From contig WJXW01000011.1 in NCBI GenBank assembly GCA_015832175.1, positions 744,001-808,000 of the forward strand: a DNA stretch of 64,000 nucleotides, read 5' to 3'. The position numbers and the translations under genes are program-made. Below, one piece after another: positions 33,535-44,755 of the stretch (position 1 is its first letter; each line of letters opens with the position of its first letter). The notes beneath the pieces were generated by a model. It did not search any database. It worked only from the letters and a program-made list of their open reading frames with translations, and was not told the DNA's origin. Source of the DNA: Paraphaeosphaeria minitans (lineage: Eukaryota > Ascomycota > Dothideomycetes > Pleosporales > Didymosphaeriaceae).

Positions 33535-34897
33535 GATGCTGGTTTGGATGGTTCGGCGAAAACGGGTGGAATGCAGTGTGGGTAGTAGTGGAAGTGTCAA
33601 AGACTGGAATGAATGCGAGGAAATTGAACAAATGCAGCAGAGGGTTGGAACTTGGAAGAGGCCCTGAGTTCATGCGCATTGGCGCTCTGTGCAGCAAGCG
33701 CCTCACTGCCTTTACGTAGCTTGCTCGACTCTCGTGACCGTGTGCGGCTTAGCGGACGTGGCTCCTTGCCCCTAGGGCTCAGCTCCACGTCGCTCAACAC
33801 CATAAAAGGGCGAGCACCTTCTCACATCCAATGGAGCATCGCAGCTGGAGACAGAGACAGATCATCCATGGCACGTGAAACCGGCTGAGATCGCGTCTCC
33901 GCACCGTGAACTGCCCAATACCTAGACCATGTTTTGATTGTTGCGAGGACAAATCAGCATTGTGCCATCGCCGCCAGTTGGGAGCATTCAACCAACAGAC
34001 TGCCGGCCCGAGCAGATGTCTGTAGCGTCATGTGGAGTAGGCATAGCAGGGCTGCTTCGATGGCGGGACAGGCCTCATGTTGGTAAGCGCTCTATTGGAC
34101 CCGCGTAGTGATTGTATTGTTCTGAAACGATGGATCCACGTCGCGGGCTGGGGCTGTGTGCCGCACGTGATCTCGTGTTTGGACCTAGGGGCTAAGGGCG
34201 AAAGTCGATGTATATGAACCTTGTGGGTTACATGGTTGATCGAAACGAATGTGGCGAGGAAAGGACATCTCTGACGTTGATGTTCAAGGGTTGAGGAGGG
34301 ATGATAACACCAGATGAGTGAATCACGCGCTAAGCTATTTATAGCTAGAAGTAGCCACCAATCTTTCACGCCGAAAGACAAGTCCCCTCAGGTCTTCCTT
34401 TGATTGTAGGATTAGGAGTGGGTTGAGTGGAAGATTGAGGGAAGAGTAAAGATGATGGCGGCTGTAGAGGATTGAGGGGAAGAGTAAAGACATCCGGAAA
34501 GTCTGAGTAGTTCTGGGCTTGATATCAAGCAACGTACATTACGAAATTTACACTGCGTCAACCTTTTACGCGTTTCTGCAACCGCATTTGAATGATGTTC
34601 AGAAGAGTTGCATCGCAAACGATAGAGTGAGCCAAGTGCATGTGCCCGGTTCACCACGTGACTTTGACTCGTTCAATGTGGCATAATGATCGGGTTGAGA
34701 ATTGACATCCCTGTGATAAATCTGATGCTGATCCGCAAACATGAAAAGATTTGATTGAAGTTTGCTAAAGTATCGCAAGCGTGGTCAGTGTTAGGTACGG
34801 TGGTAAACCTGACTCGGTTCCTTATCGATAGGTACCTAGGTAGAGAGTCGTTTCTCATCCCACCGGAAGTTGACCGCAACCCGCACTGCCTCGCAAA
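33535..34897. other. Intergenic, nothing recognised
   Basis: No supported gene between the GPI-type protein gene and SEN15. A TAGGTACCTAGGTAG motif lies at 34830-34844, just upstream of the SEN15 start. Confidence 0.5.
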
Positions 34898-35461
34898 ATG
34901 TCGCTCACGGAATCCGCCCCTCCGAAACCTGCGCCCATCCAATCGCTCATCGCGCGCGACTCATCCCCCAAAACGCATGATCCCGCGCTCCACTCGCTCG
35001 CCCTCCAGATCCAGCACAATCTCCAGTACCAGCACAACTGGACTACCCTCCACATACACACCCACTCCCCGCTTACGGGCGCCCTCCTACCTCGGCCGCT
35101 CCTCTCCGGTCTCCCACCGCACCGCCTCTACGTCCACCCCGACGAGCAAATCGAGTTGCTCAAAGAGGCGGACCGCGTGCGCAAAGTGAACAAGGAAGGC
35201 GAGACGGGCACATTGGACGTGAAGGCTGCGCCGGAGCCGGAGTGGATACTGCCTGCGCGTTTGAGCGAGAAGTGGACGCTGCGGAGGCTGGCAGAGGTGT
35301 TTGATGGGGTTAGTAAGGTGCCGCCCAAGGAGGATGGGAAGGTGGGCGAGATGAGCAAGTGGAGGGAGACGAAGAGAGTGGTGCTGGCGACGGTGGACAC
35401 GGATAGTACCGTTGTGTACTATATCGTCCAGGACGGGGTCGTGAAGCCGAGGCAGAACTGA
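34898..35461 (+). CDS. sen15: tRNA-splicing endonuclease subunit Sen15
   Basis: An intronless frame of 187 residues that resembles the fungal Sen15 family. An N-terminal helical part (LALQIQHNLQYQHNW) leads to TTLHIHTHSP and then LYVHPDEQIELL, a conserved stretch. Next is WILPARLSEKWTLRRLAEVFDGV, and a final beta region RVVLATVDTDSTVVYYIVQDG. Sen15 is a non-catalytic structural subunit of the heterotetrameric Sen2-Sen34-Sen15-Sen54 endonuclease that removes introns from pre-tRNAs. Length and fold order are as expected. No paralogue or defect is seen. Confidence 0.8.
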   Translation: MSLTESAPPKPAPIQSLIARDSSPKTHDPALHSLALQIQHNLQYQHNWTTLHIHTHSPLTGALLPRPLLSGLPPHRLYVHPDEQIELLKEADRVRKVNKEGETGTLDVKAAPEPEWILPARLSEKWTLRRLAEVFDGVSKVPPKEDGKVGEMSKWRETKRVVLATVDTDSTVVYYIVQDGVVKPRQN

Positions 35462-35619
35462 TTGGGAACAACGAAGAGGTTGCGAATTACGTGCATTTAT
35501 TGCGCAAAGTCTGGAAACGGTTGGGACACAGGATACGTCATGCCGATGCGTCTGTGATCCGGTATTGCCAACGTTCTTGCCTCTTTTACGTGCACTCTTT
35601 CTAACACTTAGGCAGTGCT

Positions 35620-36667
35620 CTACGGTATCTCAGAGTATATCTTGGCCCCCGGTTCCGGCATTCTGTACAGCTGCTCTAGATCCACATCTCTCTCATCCGG
35701 CAGCTGATGTCTTTCTGCCCACGCTCGCATGCCCTCGAAGTCTCGGCACCGATGTTCTGTGTTGAAGTCGACGAACGGCATTGGCTGCGACATGCTGTCC
35801 AGCTTATACCACACCTGTCCGAGAACCCCAATATCCGGGACGCACATCAGCTGTTGCCGCAGGATGTCTAGACAGTGCGTGACGTGGATCCGGACAATGC
35901 CTTCGCTGTTTGAGAACGGTGGCTTATTCTCCGCCAGGTAGTAGTCATAGTTCCAGTGGAGGGATTTCCGCAGAATATTCTGCATCTCATCAACAATACT
36001 ACACGACAAAGCGAGAACTGCCCGCTTACCAGACAATGCAAGTGGTGCAGTCCTTCTACGTTCGCGACAAAACCGCCGCCCTGTACATCTTCCACTCTTA
36101 CTTGATCATGGCGCAGTCCGGTCTTTTCTGCCTCCTCGAGCGGAATGACGATTGGTCTGTCTTTCCCTCCCATAAGTTTCAATCTATGCGTGTTTGGGGT
36201 TGACCTCACAGTCGACTCCGAGACCTTCCCACGCCGCATCCACCTCCGGTCCAGCGCCCTGTCGATACACGTTCTCGTGCAGAAATGTGCCATTGAAGCG
36301 TACAACGTGCCACTTTGGCTCGACCTCTTTGACCAACGGCGCTGCCCTGTTAGCATCATTTCGGTATGCACACGACCGAGCGAAACTCCTTACAATATTT
36401 CGATATATGCTGAAGACACGCATCGTCTTTAACTTCGAGCAATAAGCTCTTTTTCCAGCTGTTCAACAGCGCAACGAGGACAAGCAGCCAGACGCAGCTG
36501 GTCACCACGCACGCTTTTAGACACACGCGGAGGTCCCGCTTAAACCGCTTACGCCGATGTTCTTTGCTATGCGCATCTGGTCTTGAGGGTGGGAGAAGTG
36601 AATCCGTGTCTTCGGCGCCTGATGGTGGAGATGGCTCTACAGGAACATTGAGTGGGTGGAAGAACAT
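35620..36667 (-). CDS. UstYa-like (DUF3328) oxidase
   Basis: Four exons: 36667-36394, 36341-36210, 36166-36030 and 35979-35620. They join in phase to 300 residues. An N-terminal cytosolic segment (basic KEHRRKRFKRDLR) precedes one membrane helix (ACVVTSCVWLLVLVALLNSW). The UstYa pattern follows: YSPLVKEVEPKW, GPEVDAAWEGLG, IVIPLEEAEKTGL, GGGFVANVEG, then the two HxxHC motifs HHLHC (176-180) and HVTHC (213-217), separated by HWNYDYYLAENKPPF. In characterised clusters (ustiloxin, cyclochlorotine) such proteins are oxidases that cyclise or hydroxylate peptides, probably using the HxxHC residues to bind metal. Here the substrate is unknown. A Tyr-rich secreted peptide gene lies divergently 573 bases away; no other biosynthetic gene is adjacent. 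Confidence 0.88.
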
Positions 36668-37240
36668 AACGGCTTAGCGGAAATGCGCAACGCGCCAGCA
36701 TAAGGTGTGGAGATGTACATTGGGACTGGCAGCGCCCAGGATCGATGGGAAGTTCTGCTGCACAACACGGCGTACGGATGCGAATATCCGCTCTCATCAC
36801 GTCGATTGATGATTCAATATACTCTTCCGCGTTAATCAATTCGCTACCGTATATTCTTATGTACGTACCCGCGCCGACAGCTGTCAGTGCGACGCGCTGC
36901 GGCACAAGGGAGCGCCCTTGGTACCCCTTGGTAGCAACACGTTGCGCCTGGTCGACGGGTCACACGTCGCCCAAGACAAGCAATCCCCTCAACAGGAACA
37001 CTTGTGCTGCGGGCGTACAGATGGGCTGAAGACATAAGACAACAGTGACGGTCGTCAGGTCTCTATTTCCGCGCGGCGTTCTGCAGAAAATACACATCCT
37101 TTCCCCTCCATCGCTCCCTCTACTGCTTGTATAAATTCAATCAGTCTATCTGGTCAAGCTTCAATCACAACGCAAGGGCGCGTCTCCACTCCTTCGAACT
37201 CTAAATCCAAACCCTCCACGCCCACATCGGCAACCCAATA
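36668..37240. other. Shared divergent promoter region
   Basis: Lies between the UstYa-like gene (leftward) and the small secreted peptide gene (rightward). A TATA box serves the latter. Confidence 0.5.
37130..37136 (+). promoter_or_regulatory. TATA box for the small secreted peptide gene
   Basis: TATAAAT lies 105 bases upstream of the ATG at 37241, after a pyrimidine-rich stretch. Confidence 0.5.
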
Positions 37241-37474
37241 ATGCGCTTTCTCGCTCTCATCTTCCTTTGCACCACCGCCACCGCGGCAGCGCTGCCACTC
37301 GCTCATGGCCAACTCAGCAGCTACGGTCGGTACCACAGCTACGGGCATTACAGCGGGCCGTATGGAGTTTATCCGAGTCCCCCGCCTGCGGAGAACGAGG
37401 AAAAGGTATCAGTTAAGGGGAGGGAGGTTGGGATCGAGTACTCGTATGGGGGTGGGAAAGACTATGCTGGGTAG
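37241..37474 (+). CDS. Small Tyr/Gly-rich secreted peptide
   Basis: 77 residues. A clear signal peptide (MRFLALIFLCTTATAAALPL) is followed by a Tyr-rich stretch in which YG and SY dipeptides recur (LSSYGRYHSYGHYSGPYGVY), a Pro turn, a charged middle, and a second Tyr/Gly patch (IEYSYGGGKDYAG). There are nine Tyr in about 55 mature residues. There are no cysteines and no Kex2-type KR/RR sites. A TATA box and an AATA start context support expression. I do not recognise the family. It could be a cell-wall or effector-like peptide, or a substrate of the neighbouring UstYa-like oxidase; the latter is speculative because classical UstA-type precursors carry repeated cores between KR sites. Confidence 0.6.
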   Translation: MRFLALIFLCTTATAAALPLAHGQLSSYGRYHSYGHYSGPYGVYPSPPPAENEEKVSVKGREVGIEYSYGGGKDYAG

Positions 37475-39811
37475 GATGCATGGTACATGTCCGAAGAAAG
37501 GGAATAATAGGTGACTTGTTGAGGCTGGTGGATGGCAGTTGACGACTTCATCAATGTAAGCACACGTGAGAAAAAGGGGTGATCTGCTTGCGGACGACGC
37601 TTCGGTATGTGGTGTGGGGACAGGGTATCGGATCTTAGCTATTCGAAATTTTGCGGGTGGCAACTGCGAAAGCTTGTCTCACGATAGTCATCCCCTGAAG
37701 GCCTAACGCAATTGATTGCTTAACTGCGCACATGAGCAACTATACCTTGAAAACTGGGGTGTAAAGTTGAGTCGATTTTGCGACCCTTTATATCGTCCAA
37801 AGTCTACGATATTGTAGCTCGCTGCCGAGTCGACATTTATCCCGTCTGCGTTGGAAAACTGTGTGACAAGTAGTCTGTTCACGCAATCAAGTCAAGATCC
37901 AGCTCCTCTGGTAATGTTCTGGTCATACTGCGTACGCCGATCAATTTGGAGCCAGGAAGGTCCATCCAGCGCGTCCAACAGTCGGTAATACGGTTGCTAC
38001 GGTACGGTATAGAGCCGTTTTCGAGCAATCAGTACCGTACGAGACCTTCAACCGTAGTAACAACCATCAGTAGTAGCTTTTTGAGCCGTAATACGGCTCT
38101 AAGGCTTCCTAATCAGGAAGGAGGCATGGGTTGAGCATTTAGGCACTAGATGTACCTACATTGTGAAACTTAACTTGCCCCACCTTCCTAATCAGGAAAT
38201 TTGTACAATAATTACCGTAGACGCCTTATTTCATCACTACGGTTCACTGCCCGTACCCTACCGACCTCTCCACCGTACCATCAGTACCGTAGTGGCCTCC
38301 TACCGTACCGTAACCGTAGTACGGACCAAACAGTGTAATCCTCATGAGGAGATTAGAGTAATCCAACGGAGTCGAAGCTTTGGTGCTTATAGCACATCAA
38401 CACATATATGGAGGTAATACTGGGACTGCAAGACATGTGCCAAGGTCATTCACCTCCCGGAGGGCCCAACATACGAAGTGGTATTCTCCTTCATCGCTGG
38501 ACGATCTACTGGTTTTAAGACACCTCTACAGGTGAGTCTGACAGCTAATTCCCCCAAACACTCGGTCGTACATTGGACGCGCTGGGTCCATCAGGATACA
38601 TAATTCGGCTCAGCCTGACCCCGTTTTTTTTATATCTCAACATGTTCATTACACCATGGAGAGAATCGGAACTCGACCTTGGCTCAACGCCTGTGGTCCA
38701 GCAACGCAGTGTTTCCTGTAGTGGTACCGCACAAAAAGCTGCAATACTCTACGCTGATCCCCTATCAAATCTAAACTGTAAGAGACGCTGGAATCTACAT
38801 CTTTCAGAACCCAAGTTACGTACTTTCGAATTCAACCTCAGCCTTGTTAGAACCATTATGAGCATTTCCAGAGTATGGATGAGATTCCCGAACCTGCAGC
38901 TTGTCTGACTTCCAGCAAGTGGCCGGGGATTTCTCTGTCCCGCCTTGTCTTGCGAGAAGATATGGCGTGCTTGTCTCCAGAAGTGTTTCTCAAGCAGAAC
39001 ATTTTATATAATATGGTCCGAGGGTGCTTTACCAAGATCCATCTCTTCCCCTGGTATGGCCGTATAAGTCGAGCGTCTAGATGTACCTGAGTGACTGGGA
39101 ATGGAGGTACTTCGTCACGTCCCATCATTTCACCGACCCCAGTCGTTTGAAGTTAGAATTTAGGCGGCTGCCAGAGTATCTCCTTGCTGACATGGAGAAA
39201 GCGGAAGTGAGGCCACGTGAAGTCGTGTTCCCTGAAATTTTCAAGATGGAGCTTGAGTTGACTGTCAGTCGGCCTAACAGAGCAATAAATTCCTGCGGCG
39301 GGAGGCGCATTCCAGATTGAAGATGTGCCCGAGTTTGAGCGGGAATTTGCAGCTAATGTGTTTTGCCAGAGGAGGCTCTGGAAAAGGCTGGGTCATGATG
39401 AGACAAACTTTTGGGGATTGACCGATTGTGGGTGACGGTGGAGCGCATGATACTTAGAACAGTTCCGCGGATAGAACACACAGTCGTAGTTTGTTGCTAC
39501 GGCTGTCGGATATCAAGCATTAAATGAGATAAAAGAAGTATCAGTCACTGTAATCTGTTGACGTATTCGCTGGACCAAGGTGCGCAGTTGGTACATGAAT
39601 GTCTCGGAGACCCGCTTATCACTTTAACCTAAGATTCTTTTGTTTCCGCTTGTGGATGAACATTATACAGCCAGTGCTTTGCTTGTAAGATTGCTATCAT
39701 ATTCCCATGACTATATATGCTTGCAACGCTTGCGTATAAAGCGTGCATCATCCCTCAATGCCATGCTAACACCGAAGAAGGCCTACTTTTACTTTATTTC
39801 ACATATCAAGG
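37475..39811. other. Gene-poor region with palindromes
   Basis: No supported gene. Plus-strand frames at 38573-38908 and 39081-39320 show faint F-box-like composition but many breaks. Confidence 0.4.
37986..38345. repeat. Cluster of TACGGTA-type repeats and short palindromes
   Basis: At least ten copies of ACCGTA/TACGGT lie within 360 bases. Palindromes include GAGCCGTAATACGGCTC (38081-38097) and two copies of CTTCCTAATCAGGAA about 80 bases apart. Confidence 0.6.
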
Positions 39812-40843
39812 ATGTCTGTCGATAATGCGAATATGTCCTTGAAAGGAACCAAGAGAAAAACTCGTCGATCCACTACTGGCGACCATATCACCCTGTACGC
39901 GCCAATAATAATTCAACCGAAAAGATCGATAAATGTGCAAAGCTCTGAGCCATTCACCATCCGAGTTGGAGACTCGTCGCCTGTCACTGTTTACAGCACT
40001 ACATTGACAAAGTACACTGCCCCAGCCGATCAGAAGCTCCGACTTGAGCCTCTTAGATATCCCGATCTCGAAAGGCACTGGAACCTGCTAGCGACTGAGC
40101 TGAAGATGATGGTTCTAAAACACAGTCTGTTCTTTGGAATAGCCGAGTTGGAACGAAGGTCAGCCAAGGCTTCAACGACACCGGGATCCAAGACTGCTTC
40201 GAAAAGTGGATCTTGTCGTCTAAAACATATCCGACTTCGGGAAGACAGCTCGTGGGAAGAGCTTCTGTGGCACCATCTTGCTCTGCCGCAAGACATGGCA
40301 CAGCTGTCCTGACAAGTATTTTACGAGATAAACACCCTCTCCATAAGCCTGCCGTATCCAAGAGTGGGAAACATCCGTTCTGGAACTATGGAGATACGTC
40401 ATCGCCGTCTACCCAGCACCATCATCGAAAGAGTGCAAAAGCTCCACTTGATCTTCTCATTAAGTCGCTATCACTGGTCCATTCTATCTAGGATCCCGTC
40501 GGAGCTGTGCAAGAAGCTGAAAGAGCTGCTCGTGAAGTTCGCGTGGAATCTCACAGCACATAACGACGCGATGCAACTCAGGGACTTCTTAGCAATTACA
40601 ATAGATAGGGAGGGTGAACAGGCTCTTTTCTTCCCTGCAAAAGGGTTGAGCGTGGATGTCGAATTCATTGGCCATGAAGAGTTCACGCTCGCGACACTAA
40701 AGAATTACCACAACAGTCCTATGGGAAGCAGACAGGCCATAGTTCTCATGATGGAGGCAACGGAAGGGCTCATGAAGAGCAAATTTTTCTTTTCTGTGAG
40801 TGCCACGGGTCGGTATAGGACGGGGAGGCCCATATTTGGGTGA
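39812..40843 (+). pseudogene. F-box-like protein interrupted by an in-frame stop
   Basis: One reading frame runs from the ATG at 39812 to a stop at 40841-40843, about 343 codons, broken only by a TGA at 40310-40312. Before the stop the protein shows an F-box-like helix (HWNLLATELKMMVLKHSLF). Immediately after, it continues in the same frame with QVFYEINTLSISLPYPRVGN and IERVQKLHLIFSLSRYHWSIL, the order seen in a large family of fungal F-box-like proteins where an FY-x-x-N-T segment follows the helical part. Relatives often have Arg-Glu/Gln-Val/Ala before FY, so a CGA-to-TGA transition is a plausible origin (inference). Codons on both sides remain clean, so the lesion looks recent, or the stop is a sequencing error. 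Confidence 0.55.
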
Positions 40844-41310
40844 TGAAGAGTCGCAGTATGGGATGTTGCGAGATTTCGGTTTCACAATGACTGTTGGGAG
40901 ACTCTCGAAGGAAACACACTCTCTAGTACAACTTGTATGACGAAAAATACAATGTCAATAGAAAACAAGGGTAATGCTTGTTCTAGTTCGTTGTATTGTG
41001 TGCGAGGTCTTTCTATCTCAATTACATGGCGAACCTAGAACGATGAAAATGTTTGGTCATCTGGTGGGCGTCTAGCATATTCTGTAAGATAACCTACTGC
41101 AGGCCACGCGGTTTCTGTTTGGCACAATCTTCTATCACGTTTTGTACATGCCCAGTCGTTGTGCTGATCAGATCATGCACTTCGATATTGTGCTTCCAGT
41201 CCACGACTTTTACCTAAATATTATTGGCGATAAGAACCCTGCTGAAGATGACTCAGTTCTGATACCGTGATGCTGCAAAAGCTTGCAACATCTGAGAAAT
41301 GAGTTCGCAT

Positions 41311-41352
41311 GGACAAGGACCTCAAATATGAGGACAAGGACCTCAAATATGA
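41311..41352. repeat. 21-bp tandem duplication
   Basis: Two identical units beginning GGACAAGGACCTCAAATATG. Confidence 0.9.
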
Positions 41353-42500
41353 GAGCAAGAAGTAATTATCGTAGCCGCACGTGACGAATCATGCCAATGA
41401 CTTTCTCACGCCCTCCTCCTTGCGGTTGGCTCACGAGAAGCCATAAGTGGCCAAATATTGCGTCTCTCGGTCAAGGGATCCCCGCGTATCATAACCATCA
41501 CAACGCATATACCTGTATTCCCCGTAGACGCTGAAGTCAAAGTAATCCGACAGACCAGCTCATAGTGAGCTGGTGTGTGTTTTTATTATCTTCTATTCAT
41601 GTGTCAGAGTTTGCAAACCCACTGTGTGGCATGTAGGGTCGATGGAGATGAGCAAGGCGGAAACGTAGAGATGATTTTAACCCACTGTATAACATATTGG
41701 ATAAACTAACCCATCTATGATACCTCAGCGGTCTTTGCTATGTATGATGGTACCGCTAGGTGATCTGATCACATCGAACGCTGTCACTGGTAATATACCG
41801 CCATAGCCATGAGTCATCACCATATGGCCATCCTCCCTACGCCAAGTATGTATCCAACGGCACAATAGCAGTGACGACCAGAAATTACCGCTGACCAAGC
41901 TGAGTAACTGGAGAAACTCATACCGAGCAAATCATACGTCAAAGTAGGCTCTAGGCAGGTATGGACGACGCCAAAGCCAATGCTTGATTGAAGCGAAGGG
42001 ATCTTGGAGAAGAGTGAGCAAATATTGCAGATTGTAAGAAGGGAAGTCTTCACCGTTGAGACCAAAGACCAAAGATCTTGTCATATGAAACAGCTGAATA
42101 CAGTTTCCATACCCAAGCGGCCCTCGCAATATCTCTTTCGGTCTTGGGACCAGCGTCACACGCGTCCCTTGCCTCCTGTAAGCCAATTTCCCAACGCAGG
42201 TCCGGGGATGTTTGTATGCGGCAAATGACGCAATATCCTCGCAGGATTGTCCTTCTTCTGGCGTGCGTCAAGGTTGTGATCTGCTTAGAAGCTTGTTCTT
42301 CCTTTGAGCGTAGGACTCTTGTCATATTGCTCTTCGTTGCTGTCCGCCGATGCCGATTTTTTCGCACAGTCACTCGGGTGACATCTTCTGTGTCCGTGGT
42401 ACTGCTTTGGTTGGCGCGTCACCTGGAGTTGTTCGAATGCGGGAAAGCCGCACGCAGGCATTGTTTGCTTGGACTCTGAGGTTTTGGCAAGCCGGGCTTC

Positions 42501-42590
42501 TCTGTTCCTGTTGCGAGATATCAGCGGTGTCGTTCCTTCAGTACCTCTGTTCCTGTCGAGAGAGGTCAGCGGTGTTGTTCCTTCAGTACC
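42501..42590. repeat. 45-bp tandem duplication
   Basis: Units 42501-42545 and 42546-42590 both begin TCTGTTCCTG and end GTTCCTTCAGTACC. They differ in the middle. The unit is a multiple of three and open on the minus strand. Confidence 0.85.
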
Positions 42591-42892
42591 TACCCTGAGC
42601 GCTTGTTGTTGTGTCAACGTTCCTCGACGTGGCAACGCGGTCGCCGTGAGGTACTGCCTGAGTGTCGCGACAGAAGCGAAGGACTCTTTGCGAGCGTGGT
42701 GGAGAGTTGCCCACAGTGGAAGCTGGGCTTCGCATGGCTGATGCTCTAGTCGTGGTGATACACAAAGTCGTAGCCGCGATTCAACGCTGTAGATGTTTTT
42801 CAGCTCTGAATCGCTCTATCTGGGACGGTGTTTGGCGCTCGGGTGAGGACTGAAGAGCTTGCCAAAGTGGACTTGCAAAAATGTTTTGAAAG

Positions 42893-42932
42893 GTGTTGCC
42901 GTCCACAGCGACGGCCATGGCGACGGCAACAC
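42893..42932. repeat. Inverted repeat (11-bp arms)
   Basis: GTGTTGCCGTC at 42893-42903 is matched by its complement at 42922-42932 around an 18-base loop. Confidence 0.7.
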
Positions 42933-43230
42933 GCGTTTCGCAAGCAGCTTTCGCAAGTAGCTATGGCAAGCAGCCAGCGTGTCAGTCACTCAAGGTCTGT
43001 GAGTGCCAAAGGTGACGAGCGCGAGCGTTGCGACCAGCAACGACTGCCCCACGTCTGCGCCCGCGAGCACCAGCACACGGTACGAGTTCGAGGGCCATGC
43101 TTAGCATGTTGAGAGCTCATAGCCCATATCCATCGGCCTCGTCGTTTGCCCGAGGGACGCTGAGAGCTCATCACCTGCGAGGTCCGACGTGGAAAGCGTG
43201 CGCGCCTGCCCGAGTTGCCTGATTCTCGAA

Positions 43231-43492
43231 GGCGACGCTCTGCAGCTTCTCCGAAGCCCACGTAGACTACCGTAGGATCTGATGTCTCTGAACGACCGCG
43301 ATGTATCCGTAGAATGACTCTGCGGCAACTATACTGGTCTCATTGACTGGCGCGGCGTCTACGCGACGTTCTGAAGCTTGTCCGATGCCCACGTAGACTA
43401 CCGTAGGATCTGGTGTCTCTAAATGACCTTGCTATATACGTAGAATGACTCTTTGGCAACTATACTAGTCTCCTTGACTGGCGAGCGTCTCG
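43231..43492. repeat. 131-bp diverged tandem duplication
   Basis: Copies 43231-43361 and 43362-43492 share blocks such as CCCACGTAGACTACCGTAGG, CGTAGAATGACTCT, GGCAACTATACT and TTGACTGGCG at a constant 131-base offset. Confidence 0.85.
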
Positions 43493-44313
43493 TACCAGCG
43501 GTCTGAAGTGCTCGGCTGGCGAGGCGAGGGCTTCAAAACCGGCCAGAAGAGCCCACGCAGTATACTCTTCTGAAGCCGCAATATGAGCCTCGAGGGCGTT
43601 GCAAAGGAGCGAGCCTTTCACGCTGTTGACGCTCTTGAGCTTCCCGCTCATGGCCAGCCGCCGCATGACGAGCATATATTTTCAGCGCCCCTCGGGCATC
43701 CCACCGTCTTCTTCGCGCCATTTCACTCTATCTCCCGTAGTGCGCTCACTTTCTCTGGCGCGCTCCGGCTCCAGTTGCTCCCAGAGCTCGACACACTCGC
43801 CTTCACTTGCACTATTTCCTAATCGGGCCTGCGAGGCATGACTTTTAGCGCGTCACATGATACGCTAGTACTAGCGCCTCGAAAAGGTATATCAGAAATC
43901 CCCAGGCTCAGTCGGGCCTTCTTTCTTTCCCTCCACTCTCATTCCACAAGCCTTTCGAGCGCTCAAGTGGCTTCGATCTCTTCAAGCCTCTTTTGACATG
44001 ACATCATCATAACCTTTTATCATCATGTCTCTTTCTTCATCCTCTTCTGAGCTTCATCCATACCCACCTTGAGTGTCACCTTCACTTCACTCCAGCTCAA
44101 CCAGCCTCTTCGACTCACATTCATGAGTCACAACATTGTGTCGACTCGGTCACTTTCTTGGTCTGGTTGGTTCTTCACTGATTATGTTCCTGCTTTCCTG
44201 ACTGCCTCTAGTCGATGCTCACCTCACATCAACATCATTGATCAGCGTTGATCATCCCTGATCATCCTTCATCATCCTTCATCAACATCTTCAACATCTT
44301 CAACATCCTTCAA

Positions 44314-44388
44314 CCTTCTTCGACTTCATCAATCTTCTTCGACTTCATCAATCTTCTTCGACTTCATCAACCTTCTTCGACTTCAACA
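44314..44388. repeat. 19-bp tandem repeat, four copies
   Basis: Units of the form CTTCTTCGACTTCATCAA; the fourth is imperfect. It lies in a wider TCATC/TTCAAC-rich stretch from about 44240. Confidence 0.9.
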
Positions 44389-44667
44389 CTCTTCGGCATG
44401 GCTTGGATGGTACAACATGGTCAAGAGGTGGATCGCATCTCATGCTCAGCTGCAGTGACTGTCTTGCCTCTCAAGGTCTTGCACATGGGGCATGTAATAC
44501 CTACCAGCTTGAGCACGTCATGTTCGACTGTCATGGTTAGTACTTTGCAGGCTGTGTGGAATCTGAGGGCTTCTTGCCTGGCCTACCTGCAATTGGAACG
44601 CTTGACGACTGAATGGGGCTGTGCTCGCGGTCGAGTGCCTAGTCCTGCTTCTTGATGCTGAATGCGC

Positions 44668-44755
44668 GGTATTGGTGGTTGGTGGTTGGTATGATGGATG
44701 GTGGCTGGTATGGTGGATGGTCTCTGGTATGGTGGGTGGTCTTTGTCATGGTGGT
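44668..44755. repeat. GGT/GGTATGGTGG-rich imperfect repeat
   Basis: A strand-asymmetric stretch with repeated GGTATGGTGGATGGT-like units. Confidence 0.6.

Noticed and set aside
38573..39320. Possible second F-box-like relic on the plus strand
   Set aside because: Several stops and frame changes, and motif similarity too faint to separate from chance.
42050..42373. Minus-strand frame of about 107 codons with CVIC
   Set aside because: No family resemblance, in a repeat-rich region, and no supporting start or splice context.
42285..42635. Minus-strand frame containing 15-residue repeats from the 45-bp duplication
   Set aside because: No proper ATG start and no conserved flanks; repeat periodicity alone does not show coding.
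44440..44600. Minus-strand frame with a CPMC zinc-ribbon-like motif
   Set aside because: Only about 50 codons, flanked by stops, with no second Cys pair placed as in known ribbons.
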